Source of the DNA: Rubrivivax sp.
GTDB lineage: Bacteria > Pseudomonadota > Gammaproteobacteria > Burkholderiales > Burkholderiaceae_C
Assembly (NCBI GenBank): GCA_027491255.1
Contig: JAIXWM010000092.1
Location: 1 to 41,645, forward strand
Direction of reading: 5' to 3'
DNA length: 41,645 bases
This document shows positions 1-8,389 of the stretch, piece after piece. A model generated the notes under the pieces. It searched no databases. It was given only the letters and a program-made list of their open reading frames with translations, and was not told the origin of the DNA. Positions within the stretch are counted from its first letter, which is position 1; every line of letters begins with the position of its first letter. The position numbers and the translations under genes were made by a program.

Positions 1-69
1 CGCTTCCTCCCCACATTCGGTCACCCTCCTGCAGCTGCGCTTCGCTTCGTTCGCTGTGATCAACTCACG

Positions 70-111
70 GGAGGACTTGCACCTCCAAGAGTGCGCCCGT
101 GCCGGGCGCAC
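70..111. repeat. Two adjacent short hairpins at the left edge
   Basis: Positions 70-86 form a GGAGG / CCTCC stem with a 7-nt loop. Positions 91-111 form a perfect 8-bp stem (GTGCGCCC / GGGCGCAC) with a 5-nt loop. Neither is followed by a T-run on the plus strand. They lie just beyond the fliC terminator, and the rest of 1-199 shows no gene. They could be part of an intergenic repeat or of a terminator belonging to a gene outside the window. Confidence 0.45.
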
Positions 112-142
112 AAGAAAAACGCCGCGGCCAGTGGCCGCAGCG
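112..142 (-). terminator. Rho-independent terminator of fliC
   Basis: Read on the minus strand, downstream of the fliC stop, there is a GC-rich stem (GCGGCC / GGCCGC, extended by outer CGC/GCG pairs) with a short loop, followed directly by TTTTTCTT. This is a canonical intrinsic terminator about 60 nt after the fliC stop. It fits fliC being transcribed as a single highly expressed gene. Confidence 0.85.
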
Positions 143-199
143 TTCAAGCTGGAAGTTTTGGCACCGTGAGCTAACGCCCGCGGTGTCTTAAAAGGCCGC

Positions 200-2203
200 T
201 TATTGCAGCAGCGACAGCACCATCTGCGGTTGCTGGTTGGCCTGCGCCAGCATCGCCGTGGCCGCCTGCTGGATGATCTGTGTGCGGGCCAGTTCGGTCG
301 TCGCCTTGGCGTAATCGGTGTCCATGATGCGGCCCTTGGCCTCGGCCACGTTGGTGCTCTGGCTCGACAGGTTGTCGACCGCGGCAGTCAGTCGGTTCTG
401 GAAGGCACCCAGATCGGCGCGGCTCATCGACACCTGATCCAAGGCCGAATCGATCGCCGTGATGGCGCGCCCGGCCCCTGCCTGCGTCGTGACCGACAAG
501 GCACCACCCACGAGCGTGTCCGAACCACCCTGATCAGCGAGGCCGATCTTGGCTGCGGAACCCGAGATTGCCGATTCCACGCGAATATCCGCGCCGGTAG
601 CCGAGGTCAGCGTGATGCGACCGGAGACTTTGGCGCCCCCAGCACTGTTGATACCAACGCCTGTGAATGCATCGCCGCTCGTGCTGGCCACCGATGTGAC
701 GAGGTCGTCCGTGCCGTCGTACACCGCAATACTGGCACCGGTGGTGGAACTCAGGATAAGACGGCCGGAGCTGTCCGCACTGGCCCGAACGTCCGGCACG
801 GCGGCGTCATTGATGGCAGTGACCGCCGAGGCCAGGCTCGTGATGCTGCTCAAAACGACCGACTGTCCGTTGATCGAGAATGTCGTGCCCGAAGACAAAC
901 CGTCCAGCGCGGCGAAGTTGGACGCCGTCACATTTAGGCCAACGACCACTTCCGTGCTGGCCGATGCAGTCACCCCCGTCTGGGCAGACACCGCATTGAT
1001 TGCTGCCGCCTTGGCGGTCGCAGATGCGTCGTTCGACGCACCGACCTTCACACCGTTGATGCGCAGATCGTCGCTGATTGTCAACCTATCGGTCGACACA
1101 GCCGAGCCGGTGAAAGACTGGCTGTCAGACGTCTCGTTGAAACCCAGGGCCTTGACGTCCGCGACCGTACCGGCGCCGCCGATGTAGCCGTTCGCCGGGC
1201 TCTTTGCCTTGATGGAGATGTCGGCGGCGTCCATGCTGGTCAGCGTGACAAAACCGGCACTCGTCCCAGCGACAAAGCCCGCCTTACCAGGAGCCGTTCC
1301 TGCGATGACGATGTTGGCGCCGGTGTCGTTGGACAACTCGATCGTTCCGTCACCCGCGAGCACCGCCGTCACGCCGGCTACATCGCGATTGATGTTGGAC
1401 ACCAATTCCTCGACACTGCTGGCCGCACCGACGCTGCTGGTGTTGATCTCCAGATCACCCGCGGCAAAGACCGACGCCGTCGGCGCCGCACCCTTCACCG
1501 TGTTGAAGGCGACCGCAGTCACGCGGTGCTGTCCCACGTTGCTGTTGATGGCCTCGGCAAGGCCCGTGGCGGTATCGGTAACCGCCGACGCGACAAAGGC
1601 ATCATTGCCATTGATCTGCACATCAGAGACGGCCACGGCGCTCACCGTGCCGACCCGCCCGCTCGTCAACTGCCCCTCCACCCGGAAGCCCTGCAGGCCC
1701 AGCGCCCTGCTCGACGCCGCCTCGATGCCCACGGTGACCTGGTCGCCTTCGTTGACGCCGGTCTGGATGGCCAAGCTGCCGGCCGTGCCGTCGAGCAGCT
1801 TGATGCCGTTGAAGTTGGTCGTCTTAGCGACGTTGTCGATCTCGGCGATCAGCTGCGACACTTCCTTCTGGATCGCGGTGCGGTTGCTGGAGGTCAGCGA
1901 ACCCGTGGCTGACTGGGCCGACAGGTCACGCATGCGCTGCAGCATGTTGCTGATCTCGCCCAGCGCGCCTTCGGCCGTCTGCATCATCGAGATGCCGTCG
2001 TTGGCGTTGCGGATGGCCACCGACATGCCGCGCAGGTCGGCGCTCATGCGGGTGCCGATGGCCAGACCGGCTGCGTCGTCCTCGGCGCCGTTGATGCGGC
2101 TGCCGGTGGACAACTGCTGCATCGCGCTGGAGAGCGTGCGGTTGTTGACCTGCAGCGAGTTCTGCGCAAACAGTGCCTTGACGTTGGTGTTGACGGAAGT
2201 CAT
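200..2203 (-). CDS. fliC: Flagellin (filament subunit), enlarged central region
   Basis: Structural subunit of the external flagellar filament, exported by the flagellar type III system. Residues 1 to about 170 (starting MTSVNTNVKALFAQNSL, with the STGSRINGAEDDAAGLAI signature) and about the last 80 residues (ending MVLSLLQ) are the conserved D0/D1 helical domains that polymerise. The 667-residue length exceeds the common 270-500. The extra sequence is a Ser/Thr/Ala-rich surface region holding several Flagellin_IN-like modules, with 'INGxx...AIN...VTA' patterns near residues 193, 379 and 441. No cysteine is visible. The start is fixed by AAGGAG 5 nt upstream of the ATG. A FliA-type promoter lies upstream and an intrinsic terminator downstream, so the gene is probably monocistronic. 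No fliS chaperone gene lies in the window. Confidence 0.97.
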   Translation of the reverse strand: MTSVNTNVKALFAQNSLQVNNRTLSSAMQQLSTGSRINGAEDDAAGLAIGTRMSADLRGMSVAIRNANDGISMMQTAEGALGEISNMLQRMRDLSAQSATGSLTSSNRTAIQKEVSQLIAEIDNVAKTTNFNGIKLLDGTAGSLAIQTGVNEGDQVTVGIEAASSRALGLQGFRVEGQLTSGRVGTVSAVAVSDVQINGNDAFVASAVTDTATGLAEAINSNVGQHRVTAVAFNTVKGAAPTASVFAAGDLEINTSSVGAASSVEELVSNINRDVAGVTAVLAGDGTIELSNDTGANIVIAGTAPGKAGFVAGTSAGFVTLTSMDAADISIKAKSPANGYIGGAGTVADVKALGFNETSDSQSFTGSAVSTDRLTISDDLRINGVKVGASNDASATAKAAAINAVSAQTGVTASASTEVVVGLNVTASNFAALDGLSSGTTFSINGQSVVLSSITSLASAVTAINDAAVPDVRASADSSGRLILSSTTGASIAVYDGTDDLVTSVASTSGDAFTGVGINSAGGAKVSGRITLTSATGADIRVESAISGSAAKIGLADQGGSDTLVGGALSVTTQAGAGRAITAIDSALDQVSMSRADLGAFQNRLTAAVDNLSSQSTNVAEAKGRIMDTDYAKATTELARTQIIQQAATAMLAQANQQPQMVLSLLQ

Positions 2204-2264
2204 CTCGGTTCTCCTTGATGTCGGATCGGGTCAGGTGATTTAAGGGGCTTGTATCGAACAGTGG

Positions 2265-2291
2265 TTTTCGGCTGTCGCGAAAGCCGCTTTT
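2265..2291 (-). promoter_or_regulatory. Sigma-28 (FliA) promoter of fliC
   Basis: On the minus strand AAAAGCGG, an 11-nt spacer and GCCGAAAA occur upstream of fliC. The -10 octamer matches the enteric FliA consensus GCCGATAA at 7 of 8 positions, with the right spacer. The -35 keeps the AAAG core of TAAAGTTT. The predicted leader is about 55 nt. Confidence 0.7.
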
Positions 2292-2369
2292 CGCTAGCCT
2301 TCATTCAATGATTCGGGTGCAGTCGGCAGAACTTGAGCAGCCTCAACACGAGTCGCGGCGGGGCCGCGC

Positions 2370-2801
2370 TCAGGCGGTCTCGTTCAGCAGCAGGCCCTTC
2401 ATGTCCTCGATGCTGTGGGCCACCTTCAGCACCGTCTCGCTCGGGATCTGGCGCACGACCTCGCCGGTGTGCTTGCTGCGCACGGTGATCACGGTGCGGT
2501 CGACGGCCTCGTCGACGCGAAAGTTCAGGTCGCGCCCATTGCGCTTGGCCTGGTCGTTGAGCTGCTGGATCGCTTCTTCGAGCTGGCGGCGCGTCTCGCG
2601 GACATCGAAGCCGATGTCCACCTTTTCGGGTGGACGCAAGGTCACGGCACGTGGGGCCGCGGCGGTCGCCCCCTGGGCCGCCGGCGCGGCGCCTGGCGCC
2701 GCCTGCGCCGCCTGACGGGCAGGTGTCGCGTTGGCAGCGGCGGGGGCCGGTGGCGGTGGGGTGCGGGCGGCGGCCGCGACGGGGGAGGTGTCTGCGGACA
2801 T
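2370..2801 (-). CDS. flaG: FlaG family protein
   Basis: Small flagellar protein of the FlaG family, linked to control of filament length or to filament proteins; its mechanism is poorly known. The 143-residue product has an Ala/Pro-rich low-complexity N-terminal half. The conserved FlaG domain follows from about residue 55 (VDIGFDVRETRRQLEEAI, then LNFRVDEAVDRTVITVRSK and GEVVRQIPSETVLKVAHSI). GGAG lies 8 nt before the ATG. It sits between fliC and fliD as in many proteobacteria, and has its own FliA-like promoter. Confidence 0.9.
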   Translation of the reverse strand: MSADTSPVAAAARTPPPPAPAAANATPARQAAQAAPGAAPAAQGATAAAPRAVTLRPPEKVDIGFDVRETRRQLEEAIQQLNDQAKRNGRDLNFRVDEAVDRTVITVRSKHTGEVVRQIPSETVLKVAHSIEDMKGLLLNETA

Positions 2802-2852
2802 GGAATGTCTCCGGGCTGAGAGGGGCCCCGATCACCGGGGCATTCAACAAGA

Positions 2853-2879
2853 GACTCGACGCCAGCGCCGGGAACTTGA
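2853..2879 (-). promoter_or_regulatory. Probable sigma-28 promoter of flaG
   Basis: Minus strand: TCAAGTTC, an 11-nt spacer, then GTCGAGTC, between the fliD stop and the flaG start. The -35 matches TAAAGTTT at 6 of 8 positions. The -10 shares the G-CGA core. The same form (AAGT, N11, GTCGA) occurs before fliD and flgM, which raises confidence beyond the single match. Confidence 0.6.
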
Positions 2880-2914
2880 GCCCGGGGGGGCTGCGAAGGG
2901 CGCAGGCCGCAGCC

Positions 2915-4315
2915 TCAGCCGCCCTTCGTGTACATCGACATCAGCCCCTCGAAGGTGCTGGTCAGGCCGGTGCGCATGCTGGTGGCACTGCCGACGATGG
3001 ACTCCATCACGCTGAACTGGCGCGTGTAGCGCTCCAGCAGCGTCTTCATGCGCGCCTCGAGCTTGGTCAGGTCGGCGCGGTAGCGCTCCACCTCCTTGGT
3101 GGCCGTCGCGCTCTGGCGCGTCAGCATGCCGTCGCTGCGCAGCATGCGGTCGAGCTTGGTCACGGCGTCGCCGGCCAGGCCGGCCGGGTCCGGGCTGTAG
3201 ACGCTGTGCGTGGCCTGGCTGGCGCTGAACATCTTCACGACCTCGTCGTAGTTCGCCTGCAGCGCTGCCTCGAGCTTGCTTGCGTCCAGCGACATCTTGC
3301 CGTCTCGGTCGACCGACAGGCCGACGTCGCCGGCCGAGCGCACCGTCGCGCCCGGGGTGCTGGAGTTGCCGGAAAACAGACGGCGGATCTCGCTGCGCAC
3401 GACCTGCACCAGACGGTCACCGTCCAGGGCGCCGCCGAACTTCTCGACATCGCTGGCCGGGTCGGCCAGCACGTTCAAAGTGTCGTCGAGGTCGTTGTAG
3501 GCCGTAACCAGCGCGTCGACCTTGGCGCGCACGCCGCTGGTGTCGCGGCTGAGGTCCAGCGTCGCGCCCGGCGCGGTGGTGAGGGCCGACAGGTTCAGCG
3601 TCACCCCGTCGATCAGGTCGGTGATGCGGTTGCTCGGCCGCGTCACCGGCACGCCGTCGACGGTCAGGCTCGCGTCGGCCACGTCCTGCACCCGGTTCGA
3701 CAGGTCCAGGCCCGCGACCGGGCTGGTCAGGGTGAAGTATTTGGTGGAGCCGGTCTCCCCGGTGACGACGATCCGCCACGGGTCGGTGCCCCCCGCGTTC
3801 ATCAAGGTGGCCGTCAGGCCCAGCTTGGCTTCGTTGATCGCGTTGACGACGCCCTCAGGGCTGGCGGTCTCGACCTTGACGGCCTTGGCGGCACCGCCGC
3901 CGATCGACACGCTCAGGTCGAAGGTGGCGCCGCCGTTGAGAGTCGCAGACTTGCTCGCGTAGCCCGCGACGCTGGTGTTGCGCTGCGCGGCCGCCAGCGC
4001 GCCCACCACCACGGTGTGGCGGCCGGCCAGAGCCGCCGACGTGGCCGTGGCCGACACCGCCGCGGACTGGCTGCTGCTGGCGTTGACGGTGGCGAAGTCG
4101 CCCGCCTCGTTCAAGGCGGCGAAGGCGTCCTTCAGCGCCGACAGGCCGTAGCGCACCGCGCCGTAGCCGGAGATCTTGGCTTCGGTGCGCGTGATGCGCT
4201 TGTCGATCTGCTCCTGACGCGGCACCCGCTCCGCGGACACCAGGTCCTCGGCCAGCTTCTTGATGTCGATGCCGGAGCCGGCGCCAAGGCTGCTGGCGAT
4301 GCTGGAGGTGGCCAT
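2915..4315 (-). CDS. fliD: Filament cap protein FliD (HAP2)
   Basis: Cap protein at the distal filament tip that guides flagellin insertion. The 466-residue product shows the FliD N-terminal pattern (IASSLGAGSGIDIKKLAEDLV, then RITRTEAKISGYGAVRYGLSALKDAF) and the C-terminal FliD region (VDALVTAYNDLDDTLN, then a final coiled coil of about 80 residues with LTKLEARMKTLLERYTRQFSVM). Residues about 117-186 form a Flagellin_IN-type module that is strikingly similar to residues 679-749 of FlgK in this window. A FliA-like promoter lies upstream. fliS and fliT, which often follow fliD, are absent; flaG comes next instead. Confidence 0.97.
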   Translation of the reverse strand: MATSSIASSLGAGSGIDIKKLAEDLVSAERVPRQEQIDKRITRTEAKISGYGAVRYGLSALKDAFAALNEAGDFATVNASSSQSAAVSATATSAALAGRHTVVVGALAAAQRNTSVAGYASKSATLNGGATFDLSVSIGGGAAKAVKVETASPEGVVNAINEAKLGLTATLMNAGGTDPWRIVVTGETGSTKYFTLTSPVAGLDLSNRVQDVADASLTVDGVPVTRPSNRITDLIDGVTLNLSALTTAPGATLDLSRDTSGVRAKVDALVTAYNDLDDTLNVLADPASDVEKFGGALDGDRLVQVVRSEIRRLFSGNSSTPGATVRSAGDVGLSVDRDGKMSLDASKLEAALQANYDEVVKMFSASQATHSVYSPDPAGLAGDAVTKLDRMLRSDGMLTRQSATATKEVERYRADLTKLEARMKTLLERYTRQFSVMESIVGSATSMRTGLTSTFEGLMSMYTKGG

Positions 4316-4375
4316 GGAGTGGATTGCGATGTTGCGGCGAGAGTGGGCGGATGTCTTGCACCCCCTCCATTCGAG

Positions 4376-4402
4376 GATTCGACGCGACCCCCCATGACTT
4401 GA
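4376..4402 (-). promoter_or_regulatory. Probable sigma-28 promoter of fliD
   Basis: Minus strand: TCAAGTCA, an 11-nt spacer, then GTCGAATC, about 60 nt upstream of the fliD ATG in the flgL-fliD gap (4316-4436). It has the same architecture and the same GTCGA -10 core as the sites before flaG and flgM. Confidence 0.6.
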
Positions 4403-4436
4403 GCGGCGTCGGTGAAACGGCCCGTCGGCGTCCGGC

Positions 4437-5360
4437 TCAGACGTCGATCATGTTGAACAACGTCAACTGCGAGACCTTGCCGAAGCTCGTCATCGCCGCC
4501 TCCAGCGCCGTCATCTCCTGCTTCATGCGGCTGGCCGCCACGGTGTAGTCCAGGTCTTCCAGGTCGGACTGCAGGCTGCGCAGCAGCAGCACGTTGTCCT
4601 CGATCTGCAGGGTCTGGTTGTCGACCGTCCTCTGGTCGGCCCCGCTCTGCACCAGGGCCAGTTCGTTGCCACGCAGGAGCTGGTCCAGCTCACCCACACC
4701 GCGGCCCATCCCGGCGGAGTCTCCCGCTTCGACGGCAGCGATCGCGTCGTCCAGCACGTCGAAGAAGGGGACCCCGACGGGGTTCTGGGCGTCGCCGCGC
4801 AGCACGCGCACGAAGACGTCGTTGCCCGCCCTATTGAAGCGCACGATCTGCTGCTCGCCCGAGCGCACCCAGGCCTCGGTCTGGTCGCCGCGGTAGTCGA
4901 CGCGGCCCTCGGCATCGGCCACGTAGGGGGGTTCGCCGACCGCCGAGCCCGCGAACAGGTACTGGCCCCGGTCGTCACGCGCATTGGCCAGGGTCAGCAC
5001 TTCCTCGCGCAGCGACTTCATCTCGCGCGCCATGGCCACGCGGTTGTCGGGGTTGAAGGGGTCGTTGACGGCGCTGATCGACAACTCCTTGAAGCGGATC
5101 AGCAGCCGGTTGGTGGACACGAGCGTGGTCTCCTCCGAACTCAGGCGCGCCCGCACCGAGCGCAACTGGCCCGTCAAGGCCTCGTTGTGGTCCACGGCCG
5201 CGCGCAGGCGCTCGACGCTCAAGGCCTGGTCGGGCGCCTCGCTGGGCGCAGCCAGCTGCTTGCCGCTGGCCATCTTGGCCTGGGTGGTGGACAGGCGCAG
5301 CTGCGCGTCGCCGATGTTGCGGGTGGCGCGTTCGTAGAAATAGGCGGTGGAGATCTTCAT
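4437..5360 (-). CDS. flgL: Hook-filament junction protein FlgL (HAP3)
   Basis: One of the two junction proteins that join hook to filament. The 307-residue length is usual. The flagellin-like N-terminus reads MKISTAYFYERATRNIGDAQ, then LSTTQAKMASGKQLAAPSEAP. The C-terminal helix ends TSFGKVSQLTLFNMIDV. The start lies 5 nt after the flgK stop, so it is co-transcribed with flgK at the end of the flgB-flgL run. FlgL is a late export substrate and normally travels with the FlgN chaperone, encoded at 19831-20241. Confidence 0.96.
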   Translation of the reverse strand: MKISTAYFYERATRNIGDAQLRLSTTQAKMASGKQLAAPSEAPDQALSVERLRAAVDHNEALTGQLRSVRARLSSEETTLVSTNRLLIRFKELSISAVNDPFNPDNRVAMAREMKSLREEVLTLANARDDRGQYLFAGSAVGEPPYVADAEGRVDYRGDQTEAWVRSGEQQIVRFNRAGNDVFVRVLRGDAQNPVGVPFFDVLDDAIAAVEAGDSAGMGRGVGELDQLLRGNELALVQSGADQRTVDNQTLQIEDNVLLLRSLQSDLEDLDYTVAASRMKQEMTALEAAMTSFGKVSQLTLFNMIDV

Positions 5361-5365
5361 GGCGC

Positions 5366-8300
5366 TCAGCGGATCTGCAACAGGGTGTCGAACATCGTCG
5401 TGGCCGTCTGCATGACGCGCGCGCTGGCCTGGTAGGCCTGCTGCAGGCGGATCAGGTCGGCCGCCTCCTCGTCCAGGTTCACGCCGGCGACGTTCTCGCG
5501 CAATTGCACCGACTGCTCGTACACCACGGACAAGGCCTCCTCGGCAATGGTCGCCTGGCGCGCCACGTTGCCCACGTTGCTGGAATGCTGCAGGTAGGCG
5601 TTCTGCAGCGTCAGCCGCCCGGACAGCAGTTCGGCGTCACCCAGGCCCGCCAGCACCTGCATTGCACGGTTGTCGCCGACGCCGCTGCGGTTGCCGTCGA
5701 TGACGAAGCGGTCGTTGGCCAGGGGCGGCTTGGACAGGCGCAGCTGCAGGCCGCGGTAGTCGATGACGGCCGAGATGTCCGAAGGGTCGTAGGTGCGATC
5801 GGCCAGCACCGAACCGGAGGCGACGTCCACGACCTGATAGCGCGTGGGCGAGGAGAACTCCACGGCCACCGGAGCCGAGCGCAGGGACTCGCGCAGGTCG
5901 AAGGCGGGCTGCGTCTGGTAGGCGCCCGAGACCTGCGCCCGGCCCTCGCCCGACAGCAGCACCACCAGGTCTTCCGGGGCCTCGCCCAGCCAATGCACGC
6001 CGGTGCGCAAGCCCAGGCGCGACAGCACGTCCGGGCTGCCGCCTGTTCCAAGCCCGAGCCGGATCTCGGTGCCGACATCGGCGCTCGACGCGCCCCACCC
6101 CAGGCCGGGCAGCGCGCTGCTCAGCGTGAAGGCCTCGTCGGTGCCGGTGACGACGACGCGCCAGGGCAAGGCACCACCGCCGTCGACCAGTTGCGCGGTC
6201 ACCCCCAGGTTGGCGGCGTTGATGGCGCTCACCACGCCGGCCGGCGTGGCGTCGGTGACGTTGATCGTGGTCGCCGAAGTGCCGCCCGCCTCGTCGAACA
6301 CCAGATCGAAGGGCTGTCCCGCATTGATCACCGTGGCGGCGGAGCCGAAGCCGGCGCTGGAGGTGCGCTGGGCTGGCGCCAGGGTCAACGTCGCCCCGAA
6401 GGTGCCGCGGGTCGCCAGCAGGTCGCCGCCAACGGTCACGGCCGCGGCCTCGGGGTTGGTCAGGACCAGGTCGCCGTGGATGGAAACGTGGGCCCACACC
6501 CCGCTGGTGGGCGCCTGCGCGTTGATGGCGCCCGCCAGGTCGTCGACGCTCTTCCAGCCGCCGTCGGGCGTGGTGATCTGCGCTTGCGTGTAGCCTGCGC
6601 CCTCGGCCTTCAGGGTGACCTGGCTCGCCACCTCGTTGAGCGCGAACACGCTGCCGGCGGGCAGGCGCACCGACTGCGCCACCGTGGCGGCCACCCCTGT
6701 CTGGGCCCGCTGCGCATTGATCCAGGCCGCCACATCGGCAGCGCTGTCGGGTGTGGTCAGCGCGGGCATGGCAGTGCCGTTGAGCACCACAGCACCGGCC
6801 GCGATGCCCCCGGCGGGCCAGCTCGTGGCCATCGGCGTGCCGTCGAGCCGCGCCGGCGCCACGACGGTGCCCACCTCGTCGCCGGTCTTGGGGTCGTAGG
6901 ACGGCACCACGGCCGAGCGCGCCAGGGCGCCGAGAAAATAGTCGCCGTCCAGGTAGGCGTCCGCACTCGCGCCCTTGTTCAGGTAGTCGGCGCTGTAGGT
7001 CGAGCCCGGCGTCATGCCCGGCAGGGCGAGCACGTCGCGCTGCTGGTCCACGGTCAGCGCGCTGCCCAGCAGGTGGCGCCCCTCGCGCGTCAGCACCTGC
7101 GGCCACTGTCCGGTGGCCGGGTCGAAGTACACCACGCCGTCCTTCAGGCCGGCGGCGATCACGGTGACCGGCTGCTGGCCCAGACCGATCTCCACGGTCT
7201 GGGGCGAGCTGGGCAGCCCGACGCTGGCAAAGCGCTCGTCCAGCGCCAGCGCGGGGCCCTCCAGCACGGGCGGCACGTAGGCCACCGTGGCCACCGCCTT
7301 GCCGACGTTGGCCGGATCCGTCATGGCGCGGAACAGGCCCGCGGCCGCGATGCGGTTGGGGTCGGAGACCAGCGCCTTGATGCCCGCCGAAGGATCACGC
7401 CCGGCCTCGATGCCGAACAGGTCGCCGCCTACGTGGCCCAGCAGGTCCATGCCGCTGCGGTGCGCGCCGTTGACGCCGTCCACCAGGGCCTGGGTGATCT
7501 GGTCCAGGCGCTGGCGCGTGGGCGCGAGCACCTGCTCACGGAAGGCGAGCAGGCCGCCGATCTCGCCGCCGGTCAGGCCGGCGACCGTCTCGCGACCGTT
7601 GCGCGGGCCGAGCTGCAACTCCACCCGGCCGGTGGAGGGGGTATGGACCGCGGTGGCCTCGATCGCCCGGCCACGGTCCACCACCAGCCCGGTACGCATG
7701 CTGTCGGTCAGGCTGACCGAGACCTCGCCGTTGGTCTCGAAGGCGGTGCGGATCTGCACCACCTCGGCGAGATCGCGCAACAGGCGGTCGCGGTGGTCCA
7801 GCAGTTCCGCGGGCTGGCGGTCGAGGTCGGTGCGCTTGAGCAGCTGGCGGTTGACGAGCGCAATCTGTCCCGCCAGGGTGTTGATGCGATCGACGGCGTT
7901 GTCGATGCCGCCGCGGGTCTCGGTGTCGATGTCGTCGATCTGGCCGCGGAACTGCCGGAAGCTGGTGGCCAGGGTCCCGGCCTCGACGACGAAGGACGCC
8001 CTGGCGATGGGTGACGCCGGGTCGGCGGCCACGTCGCGCGCAACGTCGAAGAACCGCGCCATCGCGCCCACGAGCCCGGTCTGCTGCCCGGCCATCAGGT
8101 CCAGCACGCGGCTGGCGTACTGCACCAGCGGGGCCTGGCCCGTCAGGTTGCTGGAGCTCTGGCGCAGGTTGGACTCGACGAACTCGTCGTATTGGCGGCG
8201 CACGGTCTGCGCCACCACCCCCATGCCGATGGACTGCGTGCCCACGGGACGGGCCGGCATCGACACCAGCAGCGCCTCCTGGCGCGAGTAGCCTTCGGTG

Positions 8301-8389
8301 GCGACGTTGGCGATGTTGTTGCTGACGGCCACCAGCGCGCGCTGGTAGGCCAGCACGCCGCTGCTGCCCAGGCCGAGAAGGTCGCTCAT
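5366..8389 (-). CDS. flgK: Hook-filament junction protein FlgK (HAP1), very large
   Basis: First junction protein placed on the completed hook. The N-terminus (GLGSSGVLAYQRALVAVSNNIANVATEGYSRQE) and the C-terminus (EEAADLIRLQQAYQASARVMQTATTMFDTLLQIR) are typical of FlgK. The 1007-residue length is far above the enteric protein of about 550. The surplus lies between about residues 330 and 830 and looks like stacked beta-rich surface domains. Residues 679-749 align closely with FliD residues 117-186. The ATG overlaps the flgJ stop as ATGA, showing translational coupling. The reading frame is unbroken and its composition matches its neighbours, so this is a real enlargement rather than a gene-fusion error. 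Confidence 0.95.
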   Translation of the reverse strand: MSDLLGLGSSGVLAYQRALVAVSNNIANVATEGYSRQEALLVSMPARPVGTQSIGMGVVAQTVRRQYDEFVESNLRQSSSNLTGQAPLVQYASRVLDLMAGQQTGLVGAMARFFDVARDVAADPASPIARASFVVEAGTLATSFRQFRGQIDDIDTETRGGIDNAVDRINTLAGQIALVNRQLLKRTDLDRQPAELLDHRDRLLRDLAEVVQIRTAFETNGEVSVSLTDSMRTGLVVDRGRAIEATAVHTPSTGRVELQLGPRNGRETVAGLTGGEIGGLLAFREQVLAPTRQRLDQITQALVDGVNGAHRSGMDLLGHVGGDLFGIEAGRDPSAGIKALVSDPNRIAAAGLFRAMTDPANVGKAVATVAYVPPVLEGPALALDERFASVGLPSSPQTVEIGLGQQPVTVIAAGLKDGVVYFDPATGQWPQVLTREGRHLLGSALTVDQQRDVLALPGMTPGSTYSADYLNKGASADAYLDGDYFLGALARSAVVPSYDPKTGDEVGTVVAPARLDGTPMATSWPAGGIAAGAVVLNGTAMPALTTPDSAADVAAWINAQRAQTGVAATVAQSVRLPAGSVFALNEVASQVTLKAEGAGYTQAQITTPDGGWKSVDDLAGAINAQAPTSGVWAHVSIHGDLVLTNPEAAAVTVGGDLLATRGTFGATLTLAPAQRTSSAGFGSAATVINAGQPFDLVFDEAGGTSATTINVTDATPAGVVSAINAANLGVTAQLVDGGGALPWRVVVTGTDEAFTLSSALPGLGWGASSADVGTEIRLGLGTGGSPDVLSRLGLRTGVHWLGEAPEDLVVLLSGEGRAQVSGAYQTQPAFDLRESLRSAPVAVEFSSPTRYQVVDVASGSVLADRTYDPSDISAVIDYRGLQLRLSKPPLANDRFVIDGNRSGVGDNRAMQVLAGLGDAELLSGRLTLQNAYLQHSSNVGNVARQATIAEEALSVVYEQSVQLRENVAGVNLDEEAADLIRLQQAYQASARVMQTATTMFDTLLQIR

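Noticed and set aside
2630..4402. Long plus-strand open frame opposite flaG and fliD (590 codons)
   Set aside because: It is antisense to clearly identified genes and its translation is Arg/Ala/His-rich without domains, as expected for shadow frames in GC-rich DNA.
5504..8014. Plus-strand open frame of 836 codons opposite flgK
   Set aside because: Same reason: shadow of flgK, with a composition typical of antisense frames.
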